Counted from the first letter of the stretch, positions 1-11,558 are shown. The stretch: DNA of 64,000 nt from Hemileia vastatrix (GCA_030280995.1 JASXTE010000002.1:38065183-38129182); one strand, 5' to 3'. Made by a program: numbers and translations. The notes: generated from the letters alone by a model not told the origin.

Positions 1-1123
1 GATACCCTCTGGCTTAATGGTGTCCAACAGCCCATTGAGCCAGCTTCAAGACTCGCAAACTGTCTCAATGTTTTGAGGAACCTCAAATCTGCCCTTGAAA
101 TGAGCTCTTCTGATCAACCTCCTATCGTCAGTTTTTAATGACATCTTCTCTCATCCAGTTCCTAACATCCTTTCGTTTTAGCCTGAATCCAAACGCGCTC
201 TCTGTATTGTGTCTGAGAACAACTTTCCTACTGCAGCAGGTTTGGCCTCGTCCGCATCTGGATTTGCGGCACTCGTCTTCACACTGGCCAAGCTTTTCGA
301 TCTTGATTGCAATCCCTCAGAGCTCTCCCGAATTGCAAGACAAGGCTCTGGGTCTGCCTGTCGCTCCATTATCGGAGGCTTTGTAGCTTGGGAGATGGGA
401 GAACGCCCTGATGGTCTAGATTCTCTTGCTGTCGAAGTGGCTCCCCAACATCACTGGCCCGAAATGGAGGCACTCATCTGTGTCGTCAGTGACATGAAAA
501 AGGGAACAAGCTCTACAAGTGGTATGCAAGCCACTGTCAAAACTTCTTCTCTGCTGAATCACCGTATCAAACATGTGGTTCCTGAAAGAATGAATCTTAT
601 AAAAGAGGCTATCCTCAAACGTGACTTCAAGGACTTTGCCACTCACACTATGGCCGATTCTAATCAATTTCATGCTGTATGTCTTGACACCTGTCCTCCA
701 ATTTTCTATCTTAACGACATCTCCAGACAAATTATCCGGCTAGTTGAAGAGCTCAATCGTGCTTCAGTTGCTAGTGGAAATGGCTTCATGGCTGCATATA
801 CATTTGACGCAGGTCCAAATGCTGTCATTTATGCTCTCAAGCACAATATAAAGACAATAATCAACGCAATTCTGTCATTTTTTCCCCTTCCTGATCAAGC
901 GCCATTTGAAGATCCCAAAAAAGTCTTTCTAGACAGTAAACCTGGGCACTGCCCTTTGCCTGAAGCCTTCAATTCAGCTGCATGGCTACCACTTGAAAAA
1001 GGATCCATAAGTCGTTTAATTCATACTAAAGTTGGTGATGGTCCCAGAATCATTACAGACAAGTTGAATCAAGGCTTGATTGATGAAAAAGGACTTCCCA
1101 AAAGCGTTTCTGTTTCTCATTGA
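1..1123 (+). CDS. MVD1: Diphosphomevalonate decarboxylase, 5' end outside window
   Basis: Mevalonate-pathway enzyme that converts mevalonate 5-diphosphate to isopentenyl diphosphate with ATP, feeding ergosterol and other isoprenoids. Two exons are visible: 1-126 (in frame from base 1) and 182-1123, joined across a 55-bp intron (donor GTCAGT, acceptor TTTTAG). This junction restores the family sequence leading into NNFPTAAGLASSASG, the GHMP-kinase-type ATP-binding motif. Further family signatures are ADSNQFH and TFDAGPNA near the active site. Stop TGA at 1121-1123. The N-terminal part lies left of the window. Exon 2 is intact, without frameshifts, so the gene looks functional. It runs towards RPS19 on the other strand. 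Family assignment is confident; the intron call rests on frame and homology. Confidence 0.93.
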
Positions 1124-2426
1124 GATTTCATTGCTCAATCACTTATTACCTTCTGCTAGAATATGACAATAGTATAAAAAAGTTTGATACTTCTTTCACT
1201 ATCAGTTTTATCTGCTTGGAAACTTTCATACACTTAGGGGATTTAGTCCTGCTTGTGATCTATCTTTATATCCCTCTTTATCCTAATATTTTCTCAATAC
1301 CATATAGACGGAATTGGTAATATCTGTCTTAAAAATGATTAGATGGGTCCAGCTGTAAAGCAAAAGAGCTTATCTTAAAAGAATGAGTAAGAATTTATGT
1401 GCGTTGAGTTAGCTTAGTATAGACACAAGAAACGAAGAGATATCCTGCTTACTATGACTATGTATTGAGAGTTTGAAATATGGCTTTCTAGTGCATTACT
1501 TTAGAATTCGTGCTTTAGTCACCAGAAGAAAAAAGCAAGCACCTGATAGCAGGTGCCATTTCCTAACTTTGATTTAATTCAATTTCGGCTCTGCTGTAAA
1601 GCTTGAGCGAAGCTCGTGCATTGAACACTGAGCACACCAGTTTGCGCTGCATCAAATCTGAGTTATTTTTTTGGTGAATGAGAAAAAACATGACATTCTT
1701 TTTATGCGCAACCTTTACCTGAAAGAAAAACCTACATACAGAATAGTTGTCTTAGTACCAATTGCTCAGCTCTTACTTCTTTAAGTGACCCACTCATATA
1801 TTGTATCTAATTATACTTTTATTCCTCCTTCCTTTTCCTAGCCAGGTGCCATTATACGAAATAAAGAAATATAGGTAAAATTTGTAAATAAAGAGTAAAA
1901 AAGTAGGAAAGAAATCACTTCATCTCTACCCTGCATTACCTTGTTTTAGAAAGTTTTTTTCTAACAATTTTTTTCGTCCCAAATATCAAATTTACTATCT
2001 TGATTATTTTACTACATATATATATATAGTTTTCAATGCAAAGACTCATTTATTAAATGTTTCAGGATCTAGTAATTATGGCAATTTGATTACTGCCTGA
2101 TGTGAAAAAAATCTCGAAAAACCAATAGCCTTCAGTCATACAGGAGTGGCACTTATCTATCATTTGCAAAGTTAAACATATTACATTTATAAGTTGCAAC
2201 TTGGATAGTCAGCTTAATTCATAATCATAAATTAGGTTCTCTAATATTGAATTGACTTATCCATCCTAATAGCAGTGGAGATACTTGGACTGATGTAACA
2301 TAAAGAAGCTGAATTTATCCCATCACTGAATGATCAAACAAGATTGAGGAAGCATTAGGCACCAATAAGTCATTTATTTCTTTGGAATCAGAGATGATGC
2401 ATCTTAGACTTTGTCTGCAGTTTTGT
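1124..2426. other. Intergenic region between convergent genes
   Basis: About 1.3 kb of AT-rich DNA separating the 3' ends of MVD1 and RPS19. It should contain both 3' UTRs. I see no credible ORF or RNA gene. There is a small perfect hairpin at 1539-1556 (GCACCTG, 4-nt loop, CAGGTGC) and a short TATATA run near 2018-2028. No transposon ends were recognised. Confidence 0.6.
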
Positions 2427-3155
2427 TTACTCCTCCTCTTCCACCTCATCACCTTCCCGCATAGTTTTGGCAATATTGCTAGCAATACGATCAAGATCAC
2501 GCTGCCCATCTTGTGATATTCTTCTGCCGCCACGAGGATCCTGCCCACAAAAGAAGGATGAGTTTCACATTGCTCCTAGCTTGCTGAAAATAATTAAAAT
2601 CTCGGAACCACCTTCTCCAATACTCCAATTTTTTCAAGCCCTTGAACGGCTTTTCGCTCCACTGACCGGGAAGCATCAACATGACGACTTGGCCGGTTCC
2701 CTCGGTTTTTGGCACCACCATGCAGTTTAGCTAGAGCACCAACACCAACATACTTTCGAAGATAGATATGACGAGCAATGGAAGCTTTCAAGTGGAATGA
2801 TTGGAAGCGTATTTGCAATCCATTTAACATACCGAACCTTCATTAGAAACTAACTCGAAGACTTCAAGAGGAGAAATTATAGCCTACCTGCACGAATGTA
2901 GAACCAATCTGGGTCATATGGTGCAAGTTCCTTGTAATTTCCAGTTTTAACAATGTCAACCCAGGTGGGAACTTCAATTTTACCTGTAATAAGTATTTCA
3001 GTTAATCAGTATCCAATGCTTCCAGAGGTCTGATGTGGACAAATCCATTCAAGTTGAATTTTTGAGCGCGAGAAACGCTTCATACCTGATCGCTTCAAGT
3101 GACTTGCGTATTCTCGTATGAATGCGTCGGCCGAGATATCACGAACTGATGACAT
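2427..3155 (-). CDS. RPS19: 40S ribosomal protein eS19 (RPS19), four exons
   Basis: Small-subunit ribosomal protein needed for 40S maturation. Exons on the minus strand: 3086-3155, 2888-2983, 2612-2784 and 2427-2540, totalling 453 nt and 150 residues, close to the usual 145-150. Introns of 102, 103 and 71 bp have GT-AG borders (GTATGA, GTAGGC and GTGGTT donors). The start is the ATG at 3153-3155, giving [13 protein letters not shown]; the longer upstream reading frame is not needed. Family landmarks in order: [36 protein letters not shown] and [17 protein letters not shown]. Both phase-1 junctions reconstruct conserved residues. The acidic EEEE tail ends at TAA. An intact housekeeping gene at the edge of a transposon-filled region. 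Confidence 0.96.
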
Positions 3156-3357
3156 TTTGAGGAAGTAATAGAATGTAGAGGTGGACAACTAAAAGAGATG
3201 AAAGACTTGGGATGGTCAGAAGATATAGGTTAAGAGTGTTAAGGGTGTGGCCACTTTGGCAATCTCATCAGTTTAGGTTTCGAGCCATGAGTATTGCATG
3301 CCATCTTGCATACCCTCTCACTACGTAAGAAAATGTGACTATTTTGCGTTATTGATA
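3156..3357 (-). promoter_or_regulatory. Upstream region of RPS19
   Basis: About 200 bp between the RPS19 start codon and the foldback repeat at 3358. It should carry the 5' UTR and core promoter because RPS19 transcription starts here on the minus strand. No unambiguous TATA box or other named element was recognised; the call is positional only. Confidence 0.4.
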
Positions 3358-3489
3358 CAGCTAATCCTGGAAAGCTTGCGGTTGTTTTGCCTCTCAACTC
3401 CGCCAAAAGCATAGGTCAGCTGACCCTAAATTCATGATTTTGGCTGGGAATGGAATGCAAAACAACCGCAAGCTTTCCAGGATTAGCTG
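3358..3489. repeat. Foldback repeat with perfect 33-bp inverted arms
   Basis: Arm 3358-3390 begins CAGCTAATCCTGGAAAGC and is exactly reverse-complemented by 3457-3489, with a 66-bp centre. The centre holds smaller nested stems, GCCAAAA/TTTTGGC and the 12-bp palindrome GGTCAGCTGACC. No reading frame is present. It resembles a short foldback MITE, although no target duplication is obvious. It lies about 200 bp upstream of the RPS19 start. Confidence 0.8.
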
Positions 3490-3759
3490 CATCTTGCTGA
3501 TTCCTTTCGTTGACGATATAACACTGAAAATACAGAATCTTCACGTTTTCCAATGTATCGTCACAATCGTCCACATCATTTTTTTTAAATGTGGCACTTG
3601 TGTGGTTAAGCTGACCAGTAAATGATGGATACCTCGTTGATTCAATAATGATAAATTAACATACTAGAGAGCATCAAAGTTGGAACTTTTTGCAAAATCT
3701 GATGTTGGATTTCCCGGAACTTTTTGAAGGGAAATCTGACATGGAATTTTGAAAACAGT
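3490..3759. other. Spacer before the transposon nest
   Basis: AT-rich spacer without a supported gene. A pair of short related segments around 3675-3745 (GGAACTTTTTG repeated) is the only structure seen. The last three bases, AGT (3757-3759), are the left copy of the CACTA-element target duplication; the right copy is at 39893-39895. Confidence 0.5.
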
Positions 3760-4203
3760 CACTACGCACCAAGTAAGATATCCCGGATGGGGATATCCAG
3801 CACGAGTTGGAGATATTGTAGGGAGGGACATAAGGATAGAAAAATATGTGTGAGAAAAATATGTGCGAGAAAAATATGTGTAAGGAAAATATGTGCGAAA
3901 AAAATATGTGACAAAGATAAGTGTAAGAAAAATATCTTGCAACCATGGGAAATTTTGTTTTTTAATTTTTTTCTCTCAAAAAAATGATTTTTTATTTCAT
4001 TTTCCATTTTTTCCTATTTTTTTAAGAAAAGATTTTGAAAAAAAAAAAAACTCTCATGTTAGCAAATTATTTTTCTTACACGTAATTTTCTCGTACTTAT
4101 TTTTCTTGCACTTACTTTTCTAACATTTATTTTTCTGACCTTATGTCCCTCCCTAAAATATCTCCAACTCGCGCTGGATATCCCCATCAAGGATATCTTA
4201 CTT
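3760..4203. mobile_element. CACTA-type foldback MITE, left portion
   Basis: Starts CACTACGCACCAAGTAAG and ends, beyond the LINE insertion, with the matching inverse at 39869-39892 (...CTTGGTGCATAGTG). AGT flanks both ends, as expected for the 3-bp duplications of CACTA/EnSpm transposons. The arms continue inward as a long inverted repeat: 3772-3836 pairs with 4135-4203. Inside each arm is a minisatellite of about 15 bp (AGAAAAATATGTGYG type) at roughly 3838-3930 and, inverted, 4075-4138. No transposase is present, so it is non-autonomous. It is the outermost layer of the nest. Confidence 0.75.
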
Positions 4204-5690
4204 TTTTTTTTTTTAATTTCTTACAATCTCACCCAGCAAGGGGCATGAAGGAAAAACACAACTGTAAACATATAGTTAAGTATAGTACAGGGACGTAGCT
4301 AATAATAATGGCAATAGCCACTAAGGCTTGTGCAATAAGAGAGGAGTTGGGAGAGTGAAGGGGGGTTAAGTTATATGTAATCACATGATAATGGGAGGTT
4401 GTTTTTAAATCTGCCAGTATCAACTAAGTAAGAGGCAACTTCTAAAATAATTGGGGAGGGAGAGAGGAGAGATGAAGTGGTAAAGGGGACTTTATTAGCC
4501 CTCGCAGCTTTTATGAGAGCGGAGCGTAGTTCTAAGTGGGCGGGGCACAGGAGAAGAAGGTGTTCAGGAGTTTCTTTACATCTTGAGTTGCAGCTAGGGC
4601 ACCACGGGTCTTCCACCGCTTTGAATTTGAATAAGTAGTGATGGAGGGGGCAATGTCCAGACCGAACCTATGTGAAGGCTGTAGCTTTGGCTCTGGGGAG
4701 GAGGTACAGTTGTTTAAGCATTAACATAGGGCCAAAATGGCAATGTAGTTTCCTTAATGTGTTAGGGAGGGGAGGGGTGAGAAGCAAAGAGTGGGACTGG
4801 GATTTGAGTAATGATCTGAGAGAGGATGGAGGAGGAGGAGGAGGAGGTAGGAAATTAAGACTTGATCGGGCCAAGGTTGCAAAGGGGTGAGAGCCATTAG
4901 CTAGGCCATCCACTATCTAATTTCCAGCAATGCCAGCATGGCCAGGGCACCACTGGAGCTTGAGTTGTAGGGATGTACTGAAATGGAGGAGGAATGAGAT
5001 GACTTTTATAATAGCACCAATTGTGGAGGAGTTCGAAGTTGGTAGGGAAGTGGTAGAGAGGGCTTTAACTATTGCCTGATTGTCAGTAAGGATGGTGAGG
5101 GAGTGCATCTGGTCCCATAAGGGGTTTGCCAGAAAGAGATGAAGGCCGAGGAGGATTCCAATTAATTCAGCTTCAAATACTGAATATAGGGTGGAATTTC
5201 CTAGGCAAGAGACAAAAGAAAAGGGTAAGCTTGGGTCAAATGCAGCAGGAAAAGTGCCAGCCAGTAATTTAGATCCATCAGTGAATACAAAGTGGTTAGA
5301 TAAAGGGGAGAGGGAGAGGGAAGAGGAAACTTCTCTGAGTGCAGTTTCCTTATTGGGGGCAATAGAAGCATTAAAGAGAGGGGTGGACCAGGGTGGGAGG
5401 GAGAACCGGCATCTGATGTCAAGGCCATCAATGGGGAGGTCCCTAGGGAAGGGATTCTGGGAGGTGCAATGATGAAGTTGGTGCTGATGCAGTTTCAGGG
5501 GGGTGGCTTTGGCTAGTTGTCTTGCAAGCTTTGCCATGGGGTTTGTTAGGGGGAGAGAGAGGAGGCGAACCCAGGCTTTGTGTACTGCGAGGTCTAATCA
5601 CTGCAGACAAGTGAGTGAAGCTGAATCATGTAAGAGAGTGCACACCGGGGTGGTTCTGAAACAACCGAGTGCCCTTCTGATAGCCTTATT
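4204..5690 (-). mobile_element. Tad-like LINE, 3' portion (RNase H end and poly-A)
   Basis: The 3' part of one LINE whose 5' part is at 35820-39868; the MITE and the copia composite separate the halves. A T run at 4202-4214 is the poly-A tail of this minus-strand element. A target duplication of about 13 bp (GGATATC[T/C]TACTT) lies at 4191-4203 and 39869-39881. When the insertions at 5688-5890 and 5891-35819 are removed, the protein frame reads directly across the junction, showing a single element. The 3' UTR is about 4215-4370. Confidence 0.85.
4371..5690 (-). pseudogene. LINE ORF2 C-terminus: RNase H and Cys-rich tail
   Basis: Decayed 3' part of the endonuclease-reverse transcriptase polyprotein. 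Reading leftward, a short post-RT segment (AIRRALGCFRTTPVCTLLHD) is followed by an RNase H domain. Its signatures are VFTDGSK (about 5265-5285), FEAELIGILLGLH, ILTDNQAIVKAL and WCPGHAGIAGN. A terminal zinc-knuckle-like stretch, CPSCNSRCKETPEHLLLLCP, lies near 4525-4600. One frame runs through the RNase H and tail but is cut by in-frame TAG codons at 4917-4919 and 4668-4670, with another stop upstream near 5605. RNase H would degrade the RNA of the RNA-DNA hybrid during target-primed reverse transcription. Not functional as it stands. Confidence 0.85.
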
Positions 5691-5890
5691 AGGGGGTATC
5701 AAAGTTAAAAATCTGAAATTATTTAAATGACATTTCACACCACAAAAATACAGCCACAAACTTGCCTTTAATTATCAGTAAAGAGGTGTCTAGGGGGCAA
5801 GACATGCTATATATGAAAAAATAATTATGTCTGATTTGATGGAAAAAACAAGGATTTTGAACTGGCTAATTTCTAACTTTGACACCCCCT
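5691..5890. mobile_element. 200-bp MITE with AGGGGGT ends
   Basis: Left end AGGGGGTATCAAAGTTA and right end TAACTTTGACACCCCCT form imperfect terminal inverted repeats of about 23 bp. The 3-bp duplication ATT flanks it at 5688-5690 and 5891-5893. It sits inside the LINE and directly beside the copia insertion. The end sequence and ATT duplication match the Harbinger-like elements at 42498 and 46308, so it may be mobilised by such a transposase. No coding capacity. Confidence 0.8.
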
Positions 5891-5895
5891 ATTAT

Positions 5896-6012
5896 TGTAG
5901 CACGGTGTCAGCCTGTAGAACTCCGGAAAGAACCGGAGAACAGAGGACACCGCGACTACAGACTATATACATTTGCACACATAACTAAGTACATAGTCCT
6001 AGTGACTTAACA
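5896..6012 (-). repeat. Copia 3' LTR
   Basis: 117-bp LTR beginning TGTAGCACGG on the + strand and ending GTGACTTAACA. On the element strand it is preceded by a polypurine tract (AAGTGGGGGGGA, reverse complement of 6013-6024). It pairs with the 5' LTR at 35703. Confidence 0.9.
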
Positions 6013-7320
6013 TCCCCCCCACTTAGTTATGAAACATATTATTGATATCCCCCCCATGCAGATATAACCAACTCCAAAAAGAAAAAAAATGAAATGAAAT
6101 GAAATGAGAAAGAGAGAGAAAAAAAAAGAAAAGAGAAATATAACCCCATCACCACACACATACATCCTTCCTTCTTAGCATTGTTAGAGATGGGCCCAGT
6201 GATTTTGTGAGTATATCTGCCCGCATTTGAGCAGTGGGAACCCATTCCAACGTTGCTTTCTTTAGAAAGAGTTATTCATTGACAATATAGAAACACCTAT
6301 CCACATGCCATGTCCTCTTGTTGCCAGGGTTATCTTTTGCATTTGCAATAGCTCCTTTGTTGTCACAGAAAATCTTGATTGGGGGAATATCTGGGAATAT
6401 ATCCTTGAGAAGATTTGAGATTCAAATTACATCTTTCATACCACCACCAAGTGCTACATATTCAGCAGTGCATGATGAATCACTTACTGTCAACTGGCAC
6501 CTGGATGTCTATACAATTGGGCAAGAGTTAAGGAGTAGCAGGTGTCCACTTTGAGCTCTTGAGAATTCTTTGTTATTCCAGGTGGAATCAGAAAAAGATA
6601 GGAGTTCAAGTGGTGAGTTACGGTCAGGGTGAATGTGAAGACAAAGGGTGGTGGTGTGCTGGACATATCTAAGAAGGTGATTGAGAGCAATCCAGTGGGT
6701 GGCAGTAGGTTTGGAAGAGAAGCGTGCCAAAAAGTTGACTGGGAAGGACAGATCTGGTCTAGTTGCTACTGCCACATAACTGAGAGCACCTAGAATAGAG
6801 AGATATTTAGTTGTCTCTATAGCTACCTCTTCATCCTTTGCAGTGGTGATTTTCAAATTGTTTGGTAGAGGTGATCTTGTGGTCAAGCCAGAGGGATTAT
6901 GAGTCCGTAGAATCTTGTCAATGAGCTGAAAATTGTGCAGATCAAAACCTTCTGGAACTACTTTGATAGAAACACCTACTATACTGTCAACATTATCATT
7001 CCACTTCACTCTTAAACTACCATCCAAACCATCTTCCAGACCCTTTAACACCTCCTCACTACTTCCAGTAACTATACCATCATCAACATGTATCCATATC
7101 ACACCCAAAAAATCCTTCTTTCTAAGAACATAGAAACTTTTATCATAATGACTTGCCTTATACCCCAGAGAGTCCAATTTGCTGGCTATATGAAGCCACC
7201 AGCATCTTGCTGCTTGTTTGGTACCATAGAGAGCTTTCTTTAAGCGTAGGACATTACCAACATCATGTAGCTGGTAGCCTTCAGGAGGACGCACCCAAAT
7301 TGCTTCATCAATTGGACTGT
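6013..7320 (-). pseudogene. Copia RT and RNase H, left duplicate copy, plus 3' tail
   Basis: 6160-7320 repeats 30861-32020 and carries the C-terminal half of the copia reverse transcriptase and the RNase H. Visible landmarks are ALYGTKQAARCWWLHI, the active-site motif WIHVDDG, YLSILGALSYVAVATRPDLSF, then RNase H with DSSCTAEYVALGGGMKD, TWHVDRCFYIVNE and LEWVPTAQMRADILTKSLG. In-frame TAG at 6509-6511 (shared with the right copy) and a private TAA after VNE break it. The tail 6013-6159 includes the polypurine tract and, on the element strand, a pyrimidine-rich stretch. The fragment ends abruptly at 7320 against the inserted block. Confidence 0.85.
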
Positions 7321-7900
7321 CACCACGGGAAATCTAGGGGTGAATTGCTAGCAATCCCCTCTCTTGAAATTTAGAGTGTCCCTTAAATATGCCAGGTTTA
7401 CGAATACTTTATAAACATAAGTAAATTAGAGTTAGATTTACATTTATTCTCAGATTGATTATAGACAGAATATCAACTGATTCCAAATTATGCAAAAGTT
7501 GATCCTCCAGAACTTGATTTTGGTCCTCTGATGAGCACAAATTGAGCACAAATTGATCTAACCTAAGCATATGCATATATAATAATTCAGGATACTTGCT
7601 CTATTAAATTGGATAATAAAATAAAATATTGATGAATTTATATAAAAAAAATTATTATGTAAGATATTAAATTATAAATTTAAGCATCATAGGAGGGCAC
7701 GTAATAGAACTTAATTATACTATGTGACACCTTAATACTGTATCACGCAGTTTGAAACATTTAAAACAAAATGAGTCATGATGGGCAATGAAATTGATTG
7801 GACAGACACTTTCAAAATTAATACTGACCATAATACACAAGTATGAAACCTTGGCATCTATCCAATAAAAGATTTTCCTTCTGATAAATGGATTTTTCTC
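7321..7900. repeat. Left arm of the inserted block
   Basis: Begins with the palindromic terminus (7321-7363) shared with the right arm and with the repeat at 54829. The following 0.5 kb is AT-rich and noncoding, with a short GAGCACAAATT duplication near 7530-7560. No gene is supported. Confidence 0.55.
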
Positions 7901-10461
7901 AGTTACTACCTGCTAAAAAGTGTCCTTTTGAGGTTTGTCTGACCTTCAGGGGGGTAATTTGGCCACATCACACTACTTCTATTTCCATGATTGACCAAAA
8001 CATCATCCTCATTCCCATCTAAAGAGTTGATCTCATCTGACTGTGGCTGATCAAAGGGGTCCACCACAAGTTTAGCCAAAATTTTGGTGAACACTTTTTT
8101 GATGGATAGTGACTAACTGGTGCTTTCCGAAATTGTCCACCTCAAGTTAGGATAAACTTCAGGAGGATAAATTTATTATGAATACCAAATTAACTGAAGA
8201 ATACTTTTGCACTAGCTACTCTGCATCATAAAAGTGTCCAACTGAGGTTTAGCCATAATTCAGGTAGACACTTTTGGGAAGGCACAGTCTGATAGGTTTA
8301 ATATCTATATATGGCAATAAGTATCAGTTTTTTATCAACATGGAACTAGAATTAATTTAATATGGCCAAAGTCTCCACCTGAAGTTTGGCCAAAATACAG
8401 GTGTAAATTTTTATGAGGATTACTTGATGAAATGAAGAAGACTTGCAATTACTTTCCATCATAAAATTTTCAAACTTAAGTTTATCAAAAATTGTGGTGA
8501 CACTTTTGCCAGATCCAGTCATATGGGATCAACTCTCTATATAGCAATGAGAATCAATTTTTAGTCAATCATGGCATTAGAAGTAATTTTATATGGAAAA
8601 ACTTTCCACCTGATTTTTGGCCAAAAATAAGTTGGAAATGTTTATGAGGAATACTAGATTAACTAAAGAAGACTTGCACCCTACTACTGTCCATCATAAA
8701 ATTGTCCACCAGAAGAATTCTCAAACTTGTGGTTGACACCTTTGGCCTGGTCCAGCCATATGGGATCAATTCTGCATATGGAAATGAGGATTTAATTTGG
8801 TCAATCATGGTACTAGAAGTAATTTGATATAGATAAAGTGTCCAACTAAATATTGGAAAAAAATCAGTTGAAAAATTCATTTAGTTTTTCAAAAAATCAA
8901 ATTAAGTACAATTTTATTCCTGATGATGCCCATTTTATCCAACACCTCTTCTGAGCCTTGAAAGTATGCATTTAGCTTGAATTTTTAATTTCATATAAAA
9001 TCCCTTTTATTCAACCTATTTCTTTTTATCCCTTTTTTCTCTTTTAGATATCAATTAACTTTATTTAAAACAAATCATTTTCATAATTTTTTACCTGTCT
9101 TTAATAAAATTATTAAAGGTTTAACATCACCCTGTAAGCATTTGGCACATGTTTTTTTGCTATACTAATAAAAATAATAATATACTGGTGACAAAAAATT
9201 GATCAAATGATAAAATATTAATAAAACAGAAAGATCAAATACCAGTGGATATGTTTTAAAAAAATACCAGTTGCACTGAAGAAGAGCTGGACCCTAGATA
9301 CTCAACATCAAAAAAGTGTCCAGCACAAGTTCGGCCGAACTTGTGCTGGACACTTTTGGTCAGGTGCAGTCATATGAGATCAATTCTCAACATGGCAATG
9401 AAAAAAATTATTTGATAAAAAACTTCACTAGAATTAGTTTTACATAGCCAAATTTTCTACCTAGAGTTCATCCAAACCACAGGTGCACAATTTTTTATCT
9501 TTAAAAAAAAGTCAATTTAGTACAATTTATCCCTGATGGCTCTCATTTGCTTCAACACCTCTACTGGCCTTTGATAGTAGGAATATTACTTGGATTTCTT
9601 TTTTCATATTTGATCCCTTTAACTTAATTTTTTATTCCTAATATTGCTTTTGGATATCAATTAATAATTTTTAAAATAAACTATTTTCATATTTTTATAC
9701 ATTTATTTAATAATATTATAAATGGTGTAACATCACCTGGTATGCATTTGGCACATGAGTTTTTTCTATACTTATAAAATTAATAATATAATGGCAACCA
9801 AAAATTGATCAAATAATATTTATGAGTGAGGAAAAAAGATAAAATACCAGTAGACATGTTTGTAAGAAATACTAGATGAACTGAAGAAAAATTATACCCT
9901 AGCTACTCTCCATCATAAAAGTGTCCAGCACAAGTTCGGCCAAACTTGTGCTGGACACTTATGGTCAGGTGCAGTCAGATAGGAGCAATTCTCTCTATGG
10001 AAATGAAGATAAATTTTTGATAAAAAATTACACTAGAAGTAGTTTGATATGGCAAAATTTTCATGCTGAAGTTTTGGTAAAGCTCAAGTGGATTTTTTTT
10101 TATTTTTACAAAAAAGAAAATTTAGTGCAAGTTTAGCCCTGATTGTGCTAATTTGATTCAACATCTCTTTTTTCTGTTTATGGCAGGAATTTAACTTGTA
10201 TTTTAATTTTCATCTTTGATTTATTTTATTTTAATTTATTCCTCTCATATTGCTTTTGGATAGAAGTTTATTTTTTGTAAAATAAATCATTTTCATATTT
10301 TTTTACCTTTCTTTAAAAATATTATAAATGGTGTAACATCACCCAGTATTCATTTAGCACACAAGTTTTTGCTATACTGATAATATTGATAATATAATGG
10401 TGACAAAAAATTAATCAATTGATAAATATGAGTGAGGCACAAAGATTTAATAACAGTGGAC
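7901..10461. repeat. Satellite array, left part
   Basis: Tandem units related by the core GTGTCCAGCACAAGTTCGG followed by its inverse. Two long units have cores at 9316-9353 (perfect 38-bp palindrome) and 9921-9958, 605 bp apart. Before 8.9 kb the cores are degenerate and closer (about 7920, 8060, 8234, 8467, 8702), so short units of roughly 170-320 bp occur here. Long units add an AT-rich segment of about 375 bp containing a recurring GGTGTAACATCACC-like stretch. Small ORFs across cores (for example from 9921) are products of the repeat, not genes. Confidence 0.9.
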
Positions 10462-10465
10462 ATGT

Positions 10466-11558
10466 TGTAGACAATCCTATAGTACTAGCTATAGGCCTTG
10501 ACCAAGGGAGTTGGAGAAAAACCAGAGAGAAAATCCCCTGTCCCTTTAGAAAAATAGAGTGAGATTTACTTGCTAAAGTAAGTTGGTTCTTGTTTTGCTA
10601 AAGCCCCTTTTAAACACACTTGACTGCTTGATGAGCCAAGAAAGTAGTCCCCAGATAGACTACCAGACCAAAGAACTGAAATGTAGAACAAAGTCCACAC
10701 CAGAGACAGCAAAGATACTTGATGTAGGCTGCAAATCCACACCAGAGACAGCAATAATACTTGCTATAGCTTGCAAGACTATAACAGAGAAAACAGTTGC
10801 CAAAATTAAGTTAAATGAAGAACTTACTTGCAACAAACACAGCCAATTGTGGCCAGAAAACAGTGAAAACTGAGTGAGGAACAATGAGATCACCTCCGGA
10901 TGGTTGTATGATGATTAAGGTTGCCCCAAACTGTCTTATTCACTATGTTCACACAGACCACTAACTAAGAGCCCATGCGCACCCACCAATCTGGCGCCTG
11001 TACCCGCCAAATTGCATAAAAAACCCTCCTGAAGTGCTCCCCAACCTCCTAAAACAGAGGTGGGCGGGCCGCCCGACGTCGGAGATGCCGCCTGAAGCGG
11101 CCCGGCCTCCCTGAAGCCAGAAAACCAACAAAAACCACTAATCTACTTAGAAAAATTAGCTACAACTACTAAAACCTTTAAAACACGGAATTTCACTATA
11201 ACAACATTGAGACATGAAATATAGAGAAAAATTAGCTCTATCCAATGGTACTAAGCACTTAACCCTAAGACTTAAGGTTAGCCAGTAAAACACAAAAAAC
11301 AAAATTAAACAGCAATCTTTTATAAATGAAAAATGAGGAAATGACCCCTTAAAACTCAGAATATGAAAAATGTCTACAAGACATAAAATATAGAGAAAAA
11401 CCAGGGCTATCCAATGATAGTACCCACATACCCGCAGACCCAATATCCACGCAATAAAACCAGAAAAATACCAAACTCCTTAACAGATGTCAATTAAGAC
11501 ATGCACAAACAGCGCCAAATCACACAACAAAGGCCCCTGCCAATGTTGGAAGACCACA
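10466..11558 (-). repeat. Gypsy A 3' LTR
   Basis: 1093 bp, TGTAGACAATCC...GACCACA on the + strand. It contains the GC-rich box at 11063-11082 with CCGACGTCGG, unusual in this AT-rich element. The antisense gene at 11577 starts 18 bp beyond its inner edge, so this LTR is the likely source of that gene's promoter (inference). Confidence 0.95.

Noticed and set aside
209..386. Separate ORFs around the MVD1 start region
   Set aside because: Shadows of the MVD1 exon; the spliced frame from base 1 explains the sequence.
4672..4890. Gly-rich + strand ORF
   Set aside because: Antisense shadow of the Pro-rich part of the LINE polyprotein.
5896..7320. Separate truncated copia insertion distinct from that at 30861-35819
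   Set aside because: Matching ATTAT duplications, the LINE frame continuing across both ends and a shared nonsense codon show one element with an insertion.
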